Shown piece by piece: positions 26,101-37,293 of a stretch of DNA of 64,000 bases. The translations under genes and the position numbers were made by a program. The notes under the pieces were generated by a model. It was given only the letters and a program-made list of their open reading frames with translations, was not told the origin of the DNA and ran no database searches. Position 1 is the first letter of the stretch; each line of letters begins with the position of its first letter. This DNA comes from Bryopsis sp. KO-2023 (Eukaryota; Chlorophyta; Ulvophyceae; Bryopsidales; Bryopsidaceae). Location of the stretch: assembly GCA_030272585.1 (NCBI GenBank), contig BSYQ01000001.1:7254001-7318000 (forward strand). The letters run 5' to 3'.

Positions 26101-26831
26101 GGAGATACCCTCCGTAGGCAGGGGGTTGGTGGCAGCTTATTGATTGCAATGTGTGGTAGGAGGAGGAGGAAGGTGGGAGTGCCGAAGAGTATGTGGAGCG
26201 GCCGATCGATTTGTTCAAGGCCATCTTCGAGGCATCGGATGAAAGTGATGAAAGTGAAAGCGAGGAGGGGGGAAATGGGGCCCCAGAGGTTGATGATAAG
26301 AAACCCATTGAAGTCGAGAAACCGAGTGGGAATCCACAACCTGCAAGGGAGTCTGTGGGCCCGACCCGTGAGAGCCGCTGGGACAAGGATGCACACTTAT
26401 CTCCCCAGAAGAATCCCGAGAATATTAGTCATGAGGGTGAACATCGGCGGGAAGGTGGGGCCAAGAGGAGCGGAAGGCAGAGGGAAGCCAAGAAAGTTCG
26501 ATGGAATGATGGGGATGCGGGTGGAGGGAAGTTGAGCGAAGCCAGAGGGGGTGGCAGAACGAGTACTCCAGGTGATGTCGAGATTCCTGCAGGTGGTGGT
26601 GGTGGTGGTGGAGTTGAGGTGCCGCATGGCCTGTCGACCTCGGAGCTGGATCGATTGCTGAAAGTGCTGGAAGATGACAGGAAATCGGACAGGAAGAAGA
26701 AAAAGAAAGGGAAGAAGGAAAAGAAGAAAAGCCACAAGGAGAAGAAAGGGAAACACAAGAAGAAAAAGTCCAAGAGATCAAGTGATCGACAGAGGGAGGT
26801 GTTGAGTGATTCTTCTGGCTCATCTGGCTAG
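23197..26831 (+). CDS. GPATCH1: GPATCH1/TOUGH-type G-patch and SURP RNA-processing protein
   Basis: Nuclear spliceosome-associated protein; the plant orthologue TOUGH also aids microRNA processing. Nine exons (23197-23421, 23544-23672, 23875-24153, 24266-24531, 24662-25067, 25193-25435, 25568-25856, 25983-26032, 26160-26831) join in phase to 852 residues. The N-terminal block [20 protein letters not shown] (written here as [18 protein letters not shown]) leads into the second exon. The G-patch is [19 protein letters not shown], followed by [20 protein letters not shown] module ([16 protein letters not shown] to [12 protein letters not shown]) is in the fifth exon. The hallmark [17 protein letters not shown] and [19 protein letters not shown] come late, then a poly-Gly stretch and a Lys-rich tail. 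Exon 2 joins directly to GDYDTFAAG, as in TOUGH, so an apparent open frame at 23758-23827 was left out. Confidence 0.93.
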
Positions 26832-28093
26832 GGGGGGATTTTGATGGAGGGGCTGTTAGGGTAGATGGCTGTAGTGAGATACAGCAGTTCATGATTGGGA
26901 CAAAGCTGTGGGTTGTCCCTTGATTTGGGGAAGGCAAATGTTGTGGCTAGAAAGGGCAGTACAATAATTCTTCGGGGCTTGCTACAGGTTTCTTATCTTA
27001 TCTTGGAGGTAGGTTAATGGATGGGGTGCAACCGGAGCTGTGTTCTTTCTCCCTGTCTGTCAGTTTGCTTCCAAGGTTGTATTTCTTTTGGTGAACACCC
27101 TATTTTTGGCGAGAATTTGTAGGGGGGTGGTGGAATATCCACTTCCGAGCTGATGTGATTTTGTGGGGTGTTTTCTTAAATTCATTTGTGCAATAGAGGT
27201 GCACAAATGAAAAACTGCCCTGTTTTGATAGAGGGATTTGGTGATGGTAAGAGTGAAGGTTAAAAGTAAGAAGGAATTAATTAGTCGGAACCCTGGGTGC
27301 AGAGGTTCATAATGAGCTCGTTAGATGCTGTCCGTTGGAGGCACCACCAGCGGTCGTGGTTCCTCTCTTGCCCCAAGAAAATGTGGAATCGTTAATGGTG
27401 CATCACCTTTTATACATAACTATCAACAACTGTCAGGGGTAGTCCTGCCAAAGGACCAGGAGGTCAGCGAAGCAAGCACCCTTCCATTGTGATCGATAAC
27501 ACCACCACCATGCAGACTTGGGTCTTGTGAGCCAGTGTGGAGGGGAGTGCAGCTGTGGGGGCTTGGGTAGGTGAGACTTTCAGGAATAAAAAAAATGGGA
27601 ACAATGCCAGAATGAAGAGGTTCTGAACCTTTTTCCACTCCTAAATCAAAGTCCTGCCCTTTGGGCCACCCCCCCATGCAGAAAAGAAAAGAGAAATCTG
27701 CGAATGTTAATCACCCACCCATACAATCTTCGTACAGTACTTACCACTACCCAGCAGCTCCTGAAGCAGCTAAGACGAAGTCGTCAGTCGTCTAGAAAAG
27801 AAACACCACGTGATTGTTTCCTGTTGGTTGCAACTGCCAACCCATCTGAAACTATGGTTGCTGTGGGGCTGGGTCGATAGATAGATTATTTTTTTTCACT
27901 GATATGGGAGGAACAAACGAGGTACATCACCTCCTTCAAATCTGCCAGACTGCTGTTCACTTTCCAACAAACCGCGTCTCCCCCACTGGTGGCTGTGCCG
28001 CCACTTCTCGATCCAAAGCAAAAGCCGTTCAGCCTTCCTTTCAGGAGCGCTACACCGCTGACGGTAACCTAACGACGTCCTTGACGTCCAATC
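26832..28093. other. Intergenic region
   Basis: About 1.26 kb downstream of GPATCH1. A minus-strand open frame at 27423-27677 and short plus-strand frames near 27900 have no recognisable family or consistent splice partners. I see no RNA gene. Confidence 0.4.
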
Positions 28094-28510
28094 GTGACTG
28101 AATGTCAGACTCTTGTCTTAGTCGCGATTGAGATCCACGCAAGAAACCCAACGCTTTCTTTCTTCCCAGAAGACTTGGACGGTTGGCTTAAGGAGATGGA
28201 CCCCGTTTCATTGAGAAACCCTACGAATTTGCTGGAATGGGCAGCGGACACCATCCGCCGGTTTCAAGCTTCGCTCAATCCGACGGTTGATTTTGCACGG
28301 AAAAGGCATCCAACGGATCCGAGCGATATCATGTCGAGAAGGGTGTCCTCCACATTGCCACGGAGTTTCAGCGACCCCATGCAGTTGCACAGGAAAAGCA
28401 GCGTTTCCAGAGGCCATATGACGGGCTACCTCTTGCAGCCCCTGCCTCCCGTCAAGGAAATGGAATGTCATTCAGAGGAGTGCGAAATGGTCGCGCTGAA
28501 ACCCAAGTGA
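28094..28510 (+). CDS. Small hypothetical protein
   Basis: A 138-residue uninterrupted frame of mostly charged, polar composition with no membrane segment. The central part (EDLDGWLKEMDPVSLRNPT, then LEWAADTIRRFQASL) looks helical; the second half is Ser/Arg/Pro-rich and probably disordered (SRRVSSTLPRSFSDP). No family was recognised. The ATG at 28094 is the first in frame, but a pyrimidine-rich tract ending in cccag at 28167 could be a splice acceptor, which would make the segment from EDLDGW an exon of a longer gene starting near 27900. Codon composition resembles the neighbouring exons. Confidence 0.4.
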   Translation: MTECQTLVLVAIEIHARNPTLSFFPEDLDGWLKEMDPVSLRNPTNLLEWAADTIRRFQASLNPTVDFARKRHPTDPSDIMSRRVSSTLPRSFSDPMQLHRKSSVSRGHMTGYLLQPLPPVKEMECHSEECEMVALKPK

Positions 28511-29178
28511 ATTAGAGGGGGTTTGGTGACGAAACCCCGATTTTCTTCCTTTTCTAGAGCAGAAAGTTTTTTTCGATCGCGAACATTTTTGAGTGCTGGT
28601 GCACAGAGCGCGGCACAGCCCACCTCATATAGCCAAGGGGAAGACATTTCTTCAAAAAAAAAAAAATTGAAAAACTCACTGTGTGACTGATGATGACTGA
28701 GATGTAGGCATTTGGTTGATATCCCAGTGTCTATATCCAAACGTTCGGAATTGCATCAGGGGATTTCATTTTTCTCCTTGATCCACCCTAGTATCTGGTC
28801 AAATATTCCCCACGCCTAATTTTTTGTGCCTCCACTTCCTCTCGATCTCACTCCCTCCAGCCCACTCATGCTTCTTTCCTAAGTTTTTTCTTCCTAGCCA
28901 AAAAAGCTGGAGAGCCCCTTCACAGGACCCCCCCCCCAAAAAAAAAAAACAACCCCCCATTCCATCTTCCAAAAAACAAATAATTCCACCTTTCAAAACA
29001 GGCTTTATCCACCGCCAGCACTTTCTTTTTCCAAAATCCGTTTTCATCGTAATGAAAATCATGGCACTGATTTTCTCCATCTTTTTTTCCCATGATGCGG
29101 AACCAGGTCGTTCTAAAATGTGTATTTTCTTCTCCCCTCCTCCCCCTTCTTTTCATTCTTTACTGTTCACGCATCATA
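28511..29178. other. Convergent intergenic region
   Basis: Between the small hypothetical gene and the 3' end of the phosphate translocator. It includes a C-run followed by an A-run near 28928-28949. No gene was recognised. Confidence 0.4.
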
Positions 29179-32100
29179 TTAGGCACTGTTTTTCTTTTGC
29201 AACCGCTTCGCCTGAGAATAACAGAAGACTCCGAACAGAGCCACACCAGTACCTGATTCAACAACACACAAACACACATCAATACCCTGCCACAAAAAGC
29301 AGCAAATGCACTCTGCTTATCCTTCACCGGACCGAAATTTGTGATACAGCAACACGTCCAAACTCTTCCCTCAATTCAGAAAATTGTCCCCTCCCCACCC
29401 CCAACCAGCAAGAACTTGCTCCAAAAATCCCAGAAAAAATCACTGCACTGACAAAAAAACTGAAGGCGCTTGCATGTCAGGCGGAAACGTGCCGATTCTG
29501 TTTTAATCTCGCCGTTTTTATCCCAAAAAAACAAAAAAACAACTACAGACTTCAACAAGCCCATCCAAGATCCATCCATCTCAAGATGATCTTACCGATT
29601 TGGTTTTGGGTGGACATCGCGTTCTGGAACACCACCACGGATGCAATGATGACGATGACTCGCTTCACACAGTTACCTATGGAGTGGGTGACTGGGCTCA
29701 CTCGTTGAAGGATCATGTACGAAACCTTGCATTAAGAAGCAAAAAGAAAAATTAAAGGAATTGGGTTGAACTGACATCACCACATCATCCCTGATGCACT
29801 CAATGTAAAACTGTGCCTCGATCGATTTCTTTTCTAGAACAGAAAACTTGATGGATTATTGATCCAAATCGATGCGAGGAGTCTCGAAGGTTGGAAAACA
29901 AAATGACTAATGTGCCATAATTATCCAACTTGTTTTTGCTTTGTTGAGAAGAAAGAGGTGGATAACCCAAAACGAAAATATACACCTGTTGGTAGGTATG
30001 GAACAGAGCTCCGGCTGCCACTGCCTTCATGATGATACTGCTTGGATCCAACACACCCTTTCGACAAGACCGCACACAATCAATCAACCACTGTTCCTTA
30101 CGAGAAGAATTGGCAAACAGCCCCTCTCATTTTTCAATCACAAATCACTTTTTGTTTCTAGTTCTTTTTGTCATTTCCAAACATGTCTTTGATTTATCTT
30201 GTGGAGATGATGGCACCGTCCTATTACTCACCAATGCTTTCATTCCTTCCACAGAGAAGGTGAATCCTTCAGTCAACAGGGCAAAAGGCAACAGCAAAAC
30301 GAAAGACATCATCGTGATCAACGAAAACAGCGTGATGTTATCCATCTTGATCTGAAAAGCATTTAGCAATCGAACCGACTCAGTACCCCACCACACCCAC
30401 CCCGAAATTAAGGGAAAAAAATTCATGAAGGAAGCACACCTAGCTTTGAGTAGTTTTGTGATGCATGTTGTAGCTGATTCAGAAAATAAGATGGCCAAAC
30501 ATGAGTTTTTGGAAAGTGAAAAATGGTTGTTATTTTTGTTGTGTGGATGTGGAAAATTTTCACAAGGGATTCGAACACCCACCTCGGAGGTGTTCATGGT
30601 CTTCTTGCTGAGAACATTACGCGATTGGAATGTGATGTTGGATCCCATCGCAGCTGCAAACCCACCCCAATTGAAGGTAGCCTGTGAGTTCAGTGACAGC
30701 AATTTATTCCTGTTTCTGGTTGTGTGCATTTATTCAGACTCCCAGTTTCAAAACACTCCATCGAAATGCCAAAAAAAAAAAACAGACAAAAGGTAACAAT
30801 CCACAGGTGCCTTGAGTTGTGAGGAAAACAAACGGTGGAATGCTGAAGTAGCCAGTGTGGAACCCCCCCATCACAATTGAAGATTGCATGCACAATGAAA
30901 TGAAAGATAAAAAACACACAAAAAACAATAAATAAATAAAATAAATAAATAAAAAACGCAGGCTTGCCTCTGATAAGGATGCGGCCGCCACTCCTCCAAC
31001 GATGGGGAACAAACTCAAGATGATTAGGAGGGATGGCTTGTCACCCAAGAATATCGAAGACAAAAGCACTGAAAAGAAGGGCTCCATCGCCTGGAAATCC
31101 GATATCGACCGTTTCAAGGGCATTTCATTGCAAAAACAAAAATCACCGCACGCCCACCCAAAAACAGTAAGGCAAAGAAAAGAAAAAACGTCAACCTGCC
31201 TTGCACTCTTTCTTAGTTTCAACGTTGAAAACACACACACACACATTAAGGTTGAAAGACATTAGACTTTTTTGCATCAATAATTTGTATAACCATGTTT
31301 CTGTTTCCTGCTGAACGTCAGGGTGGATGTTTCCAAAATATTTCTGCTTGTTGAAATATAAATTACCTTGATCGTGTGTGTGAAGGAAACCGCAACTTTT
31401 CCCAGACTGACATTCGTGAACAAATTCCCCATGGTGTGGACCATAGCCAAAGGCAAAATGGTGAAAATCTGAAACATACCAACATAACTCATCATTTTTG
31501 TTTAAGCAGAAAAAAACAAAAAAGGGGTAGGATTAGACTGGTCCATCTTGGAACCCCAATCCAATCATTGAAGCATGCAAATGGTTGATGGAGAGGATAA
31601 ATTTCAAACAGATCCGAAATGTGAGTGTAGCCCCTACCACTTTTGACGAGAATTTTGGTGGCTTGACAACTCTGCACAGCATCCCCAACAAGGCAAGCAC
31701 TGAACCCACGCCAAACTGCACGAGAAAATCAGACAGTCAAGATATCAGCACCAAAAAATATTTTCCGATTTCACGATCAAGAAAGGATGCAGAAGCAACA
31801 AACCATCACATGTGTTTGCTGTTTTTCTTGTCAGAAATACACAAACCTGGATGCAAGTGCACGTCACCGGGTAAGGGTAGACCTTCAGGACTTGCTTATT
31901 GTATCTATGGAAAAGGCAAACGCATTGTAAGAGAACGGCTTCCAAGAAAAATGCTGCAGGAGGTGTGGAATAAAAAACAACTGAAAAACACTGCTGCACA
32001 TGCACCAGTGATCTCTACATTTCAGAAATCCAGGCACCAAATTTCACATTTCCTGTGAAATATATATATATATATATATATATTATATAATGACCGATCC

Positions 32101-32571
32101 ATCTCCAACATGCACCGACAGGATTTCGCACGTGGGTAAATCCCACGTGGTCGCTCTTTTCTTACATGTTGAAGTAGATGTTGGCTCCATACCACCCAGC
32201 GAAAAGCAACCCCAAAACCAGCGTTTTCCCGATGCCTCCCTCCTCCGGCTCTTTGGTAACTGCAACCGCAGCCCTTTCAATGTAACGACCCCAACACACC
32301 GCGCCACATCCTAAGACGCAACCCTCCAAAGAGCAATCATTTTCCCCCTACCAGGACTTGCTTCGCTCCTAACAACATGCAAATCTCTTCTTTTCGACGA
32401 CTTGGCGACCGCCACCGATGAAACCAGAGGTCGTAGTCCGGTGCAAATGCGATCACGAGAAGTTACACAACTCGAAACGCTTGTCCTTGTGCCAATCGGG
32501 CGACTACGAATGCTCGCCCTGCACACGCCTCTAGCGGCGTTCGTCGAGTGCAGTCCAGCCGAGAGCCGCAT
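29179..32571 (-). CDS. Plastid triose-phosphate/phosphate translocator
   Basis: Inner plastid-envelope antiporter of the drug/metabolite transporter superfamily that exports fixed carbon as triose phosphate for inorganic phosphate. Eleven exons (32571-32352, 32310-32166, 31904-31847, 31715-31641, 31468-31367, 31090-30968, 30681-30583, 30351-30232, 30057-29986, 29725-29596, 29252-29179) join in phase to 405 residues. The first ~75 residues are a Ser/Arg/Ala-rich transit peptide ([15 protein letters not shown]) with no signal peptide. Family marks: [101 protein letters not shown] and the final [10 protein letters not shown], with the conserved Lys/Arg substrate positions. The intron after exon 6 starts with GC, not GT. 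It is divergent from the acyltransferase gene. Confidence 0.93.
32061..32083. repeat. (TA)n microsatellite
   Basis: TA dinucleotide run in intron 2 of the translocator gene. Confidence 0.9.
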
Positions 32572-32839
32572 ATTCGGTCGACGAATAAACGAAACAAACG
32601 TGACAAAAATCCAAGACGCGCGCCTCCGAAAATCTACCCTTCACAGAGCGGAGAAAATCCTGAAAGATTGACGTAAAGAGGCATCTGACAGAATCTGCCC
32701 GTCTTGTCAGAGCACAGCCCCCATCTGGCGGCGATCCGCCAACCACTCCCGAATTCTATTCCCTTGCACTCTGGGTGAGGTTGAAACAAATCCGTGTGGC
32801 TGAAAATTCGGGTTCCTCATTCCACAGAGTCGAGCGACC
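32572..32839. promoter_or_regulatory. Bidirectional promoter region, phosphate translocator / acyltransferase
   Basis: 268 bp between two divergent start codons of probable plastid-protein genes. No defined element was recognised. Confidence 0.5.
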
Positions 32840-34421
32840 ATGTCGCGATCCGCTGCATGCCTCTCCTCCCCCGTGGCTGGGGTCGTCGTTCAAACACGGC
32901 CGTCGCGCCGTGTCCCCGTCTCGAACGACGCCGCGACCGTCACGTCGAACAGTCAGCGAAACTCCGACAGGCGCCGTGCGGTCGCTCGCCAGATGTGCCG
33001 AGCAGCCACCGATTTTCCTGCTAAAGTGGGCGGTTGGGCGGACGTCACCGAGGAAGGCGACGCTAAACAGCAAGGAACTGCGGTCGCTGACGACAAGGCC
33101 GCCCCCGTCGACCCGACGACTATGTTTCCGTATAAGCATTTCCCCCGCATTACCCTCGCGTTGGCTCTGTATTTCCCCATTGGTAAGACTTCGGATAAAC
33201 CGCGCAGTGTTACATTTCCTATCTTCGTTTCAGCATTGGATCCCGATCGCCATCAAATGTGATTCTTTGCTGATGCGACAGGGTGCATCCTGGCTGTCTT
33301 CAGAATGTTGCTTTGGGTGGCTTTATTGGCAGTGGATCTCCCCTTCCTATCCAATAACAATTTCATGATAAGAGGTGAGCCAGCTCTAAAGTGATGTCTT
33401 CTGTGGACATCAGTATGTCAATACATCAATATATATATCTATTATAGGTTGGACTGCCGAGGATCCTCTGTACCATGACAAATTTGAGTGTGAATGATCG
33501 CTTTCCTTGCAGTATTGCATTTCATTCTCGGGGTGAACGTGAAATGGCGAAACAAGCAGTTGCTTCCTGACGGCCGCTACGTAATGGTGTCAAATCATCA
33601 AACCACTGGGGATTTGATGTGCCTTTACCGACTGCCCCACCACATTGTGCATTTGATATCGTCCGCCGTTCCGAAAGCAGCCACAAAAGTGCGAAACCAT
33701 CGACTGAGACTTTGGCATGCATCTCCTGAAGTGTACAACGAACTTTCAGATCCTAAGCAAACCGAACCCGTGCATTTGTTCCCAGGTGCATGTCGATTGA
33801 CCGATGATTTGGGGTCCAGCTGTTGTGTGTGTGTGCTCATTTCAGCACTTCAAAAAGAAAGCATGTCAGTTTTCAGGGTTGGTCCAGGCCACTCTCCTCG
33901 TATGTTGGTCGTTGTTGTGTGGATGAAAAGAGGCAGAAATCTGGAATGGGGTACAAATCGACTTTGATTTTTAGCTTTTGCTTGAATAGGTTGTGGAGTG
34001 TTGGGATCGACCGTAGTCCCGAGGGAAGGTTGTGTTTTTTAAAGCGTTGGTGTGACTTATTGTAGAGGGAGGCATGACCAACGGCAAAGGGATGATGCAG
34101 TTCAGTCGAGGGTTCATGCGTTTCGCGAAAAAGCTGCCCATCGTCCCGGTGGCTCTCCGGATATCCCAACCATTCGACATCAGCACCCACACTCTGACCT
34201 CGCCGTTCCTGGTGAACATGTTTTTCACTTGCTTTTTGCCTTGGGTTTCTCTGGAGGCGACCGTCCTCCCCCCCATGAAGAAAGATTCGCAGGAGCTGAA
34301 TGTGGCCTTCGTGGAAAGAGTCCAACAGAAAATTGCGGATGAGCTGAAAGTCCCCATCGCGGAGTTGACCATCAAACAAAAACGAGCGATGATCGCTGCA
34401 GCAAAAAGTGCTAGCGCATGA
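32840..34421 (+). CDS. Lysophospholipid/glycerol-phosphate acyltransferase (PlsC-like), probably plastid
   Basis: Transfers an acyl group to a glycerolipid intermediate; the exact acceptor cannot be read from sequence. Exons 32840-33182, 33282-33374, 33513-33785 and 34066-34421 join in phase to 354 residues. The N-terminal ~100 residues are Ser/Arg/Ala-rich (MSRSAACLSSPVAGV), consistent with a transit peptide. A hydrophobic segment follows (FRMLLWVALLAVDLPFLS). The catalytic H-x4-D box is SNHQTTGDL (His about 174, Asp 179), and the second acyltransferase box is LFPEGGMTNGKGMMQFSRG, split by the last intron. The C-terminus is a charged helix. An open stretch at 33448-33496 was excluded because it ends in a stop and leaves too short an intron, while exon 2 joins exon 3 in phase without it. 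Confidence 0.83.
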
Positions 34422-36385
34422 ATTGCCACCTGAATTTCTGTTGTCCACTCTTGGTACCTACAGGAAAACAGTTGTTGAGGAACTGTGGTCAGCGTAACAG
34501 CCCAGCAGTTGAGGGGGAGGGAGGGTTGGGTTGGGTCATGCACATGGATGTTGGAAGGGGTCTGGATTCAGAGGAGTGATTTTTTTTCTTCTTTTTTTTT
34601 TGTCGAGAGAGTAACCTGGGGGTGATATTTTTTTTTTGTCAATTGGTGGACCTGACGTTTGATTAGGGAAGAGTGAGTGAGCAAGCGAGAGAGAGATAGA
34701 GAGAGTATGTGTGTTGAGAGTGCCTAGATCCCAGGCATTCATTTTGAATATTTTTTTTGCAATGGAAGGGCACGAGAATTCCTCCATTTTTGTACAAGAG
34801 GAGGTGTATTTTTTGGATGCAATTGAGCAGGGAGCTTGGGTACATTTTGTGCTCATTTTGTGAGTTTTTGATACAGAGACTGTTGGGATTTGTCAAAATT
34901 CCTCAGAAGAGAGTGTCTTGCTACGAACAATTTCTGGACTGTATCTTTTGGCCATGTAGCAACACTGTGCTTGTTCTAAGCAAGGAGAGTTCCCATTGTG
35001 TGGTGGTGTGGATTCGTCCTTTTTGATGGAAAAATGTTGAAAAATATTAGCTGATTTGTAGAGTTGCTGCCGGCATGACTTTTATCAGCTGCTGCTGCTG
35101 TAGTTCCAGAGAACAATTTCCAAAGGAGTCCCATAATGAAGGGATGGTATATTTTAAGATGGTGTGTTCGACGACTAACTCTCCCACATAGGCATCAATA
35201 GAATTCACAGGATTCTTTCACCATGTTGTGGGCCAAACATCAAAGGGCATCGTAGGGTGCTGAAAAAAGTTTGTGCAAGAGATGGAGATTTTTCTTACTA
35301 AAGGTCGCATTTATTTTTTTTTATTCTATTTTTTTGACGAGATTGCAGCTCAGGGTTTGACACCTGGTTGCTCACCTCCCCAAACTCATTACAGCTAGGC
35401 AGAAAAAAGATGGCACAATCGAAATTAATTTTCCAAACGCTGGTAAATAAATAAGTTCGCCCTCAATCGTATTCAATGTGGGTCTTTTAACAGTGTTGCC
35501 CCAGTAACACTGCAGGCCACACTAATTCATGGAAAACCAAAACATTAACTAGAAGTGTAGATTTCGGCAATAGTGTGGCCCACAGTAATTTCTGGCACAG
35601 CCAATAGGGCCCACTGTTTGTCAGTGGGGCACAGAGAACTCATGCAGGTTAGTAAAGTAGATTCCCTGGTGAGGGCTGAAGTACTACTATAATATATATA
35701 GACAACTAAAAGGGTATTAGGGCTCTAGGATGCCTCTGTCTGTATACTAGAAACAAGTGAAGGTGAAAAGACTTTCTTTCAGTTTCAGATATTCTAATGA
35801 ATATTTTTACTTGAAGGCAAACAATTGTTGCCACCTCTCACAGAGAAGCTCTCAATGGACCTTGCACCATCAGCCCCAAATTACAGATAATCCATGCATC
35901 TGAAAAGAACACCCCCCCTCGTCAAAATATCCACTGTTTTTCCGCCTCCACCAATAGTTGCCCGCTGTCTCTCTCTCTTGCTCAGGGTGGGGCTCTGAAG
36001 CTCATCTCATTCAGTTGTACTGCACCACCAAAGACACCCTTTCAAACAACTTACCCCCAAACAATAACTCCCTTCCAAAACAGAAATCAAAACAACCCAG
36101 GGGCTCCTATTCTGCAAACATCTTCCCCCAAATAGATATCAGAACCCAAGGACTCCTATTCCTTCAAGTCGGTTTTCTTTTCCAAGTGATTTGCTTTCCA
36201 AGGTGGCCAATTAGAAACACTTGGTCAGGAAACAGAGTCATTCATTTTTATTTTTATTTTTTTTTTTTGGGGGGGGAATCTGGTGGATTGCAATTTCATT
36301 GAGCGATGGTCACTGGGCGATTTCCTCCAGGGTAAAAAGGGGCGAAGGAGAAAAAAAAAGAAAAGGGGGGCGCGACGGCCGTTAC
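34422..36385. other. Convergent intergenic region
   Basis: About 2 kb between the acyltransferase stop and the S29 coding exon. It should include both 3' UTRs and the short last S29 exon. It contains an inverted-repeat structure at 35491-35628 and a T-run/G-run near 36257-36276. No gene was recognised. Confidence 0.4.
35491..35628. repeat. Foldback inverted repeat with terminal hairpins
   Basis: GGCCACACTA at 35515-35524 is exactly inverted at 35571-35580. Outside it, CAGTGTT/AACACTG (35491-35497 and 35506-35512) and CCCACTG/CAGTGGG (35610-35616 and 35622-35628) can form two small hairpins. It could be a decayed transposon or a structured transcript; there is no coding frame. Confidence 0.45.
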
Positions 36386-36771
36386 CTTGACAAAACCGAT
36401 ATCCTTCGCCCTTTCACGGAAGCACTGTCGGCAAATCTGAAGTCCATACTTGTTGATGAGACCCCACCTGTTTCCACAAACACGACTGCGCAAGAGGAAA
36501 AAACATAGACAGAAACGAATACGTCAGCCCATCATGAACTCGGAAGAGTTTCAAAACTGGCTCCCCGCAAAAAAAAGCGAACTCGGGCAAGAAATCCTTG
36601 ACGCGTAACGAAGGCGTCGGCAACAGCAGCCGCCACGAGTATCTCCAACGTCCTGACTTTGAATATAAAACGAAAACAGCGGAAAAGAGTGGGTTGGTCG
36701 ATGCCTCACCAAGCGCGGGAACCCTTTCCGTAGTTCCTTGGGTGCGAGTACCACACGTTCTGATGTCCCAT
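36386..36771 (-). CDS. RPS29: 40S ribosomal protein uS14 (S29)
   Basis: Small zinc-ribbon protein of the cytosolic small ribosomal subunit. Exon 1 (36771-36710) begins [20 protein letters not shown] and exon 2 (36485-36386) gives [17 protein letters not shown], then [17 protein letters not shown]. The zinc ligands are C21, C24, C39 and C42. This covers 54 of the usual ~56 residues. Exon 2 ends at a GT donor in phase 0, so the last residues and stop lie on a tiny downstream exon. A candidate acceptor near 36330 would give a few residues (EIAQ) and a stop, but the usual YR or LD ending was not found. The small size and first-intron position match the family. Confidence 0.93.
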
Positions 36772-37293
36772 CTTTTCGCCCTCTCCTCGACCCGAAACCT
36801 CCTCGACTCTTGCTCAAGCGTTCTACGCTATTAGCCCTTAGAGCTCTCCGTTTCGCACCACTCCCACACTCGCTGGCTCTGTTTGCAAGGGTGTTACTCT
36901 GACAGGAGTCGATGTTTTTGTCTGGATGACGCTCGCACAATCGAGGTGGATTCGACGTGAAATGGCCGCATTTGCGATTGTGCTTGGTGGCGGCTGAGGA
37001 CAATTCGATCCATCAACTCCACAAACCAATCGATTTTTGGACCAGGCCATCATCATTTTTCTTCTTTTTATTTCTTTTTATTTTTTTGGAGGGAGGGGGG
37101 GGGGGTTATGCATTTTTGAGAGAGGGAGAGCCTTTCGAAGCAAAACACCACAGTGCGAACCTTGTTCAATTTCAAATGTTACAAAAGCAATCCAAAAGAA
37201 ATCCAAAATTGAAGTATTTCTCTCCCAACAGCCATTCGTTCCTCCACAAAGACATTCTGGCGCCAACCACACGTTCTCTCGCTTTTTTTTTTC
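36772..37293. other. Region between S29 start and Z-ISO stop
   Basis: 522 bp. Both flanking genes are minus-strand, so this should hold the S29 promoter and the Z-ISO 3' end. A T-run/G-run lies near 37080-37105. Confidence 0.4.

Noticed and set aside
26425-26937. Long minus-strand open frames opposite the last GPATCH1 exon
   Set aside because: They mirror the Lys/Gly-rich coding exon and read as Ser/Phe/Pro low complexity; they are shadow frames.
27725-27760. Possible U1 snRNA because of TACTTACC
   Set aside because: Only the short 5'-splice-pairing motif is present and no downstream U1 stems; on the minus strand it looks like an ordinary splice donor.
33448-33496. Possible acyltransferase exon reading GWTAEDPLYHDKF
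   Set aside because: It runs into a stop or needs a ~25-bp intron, while skipping it gives a clean in-phase join.
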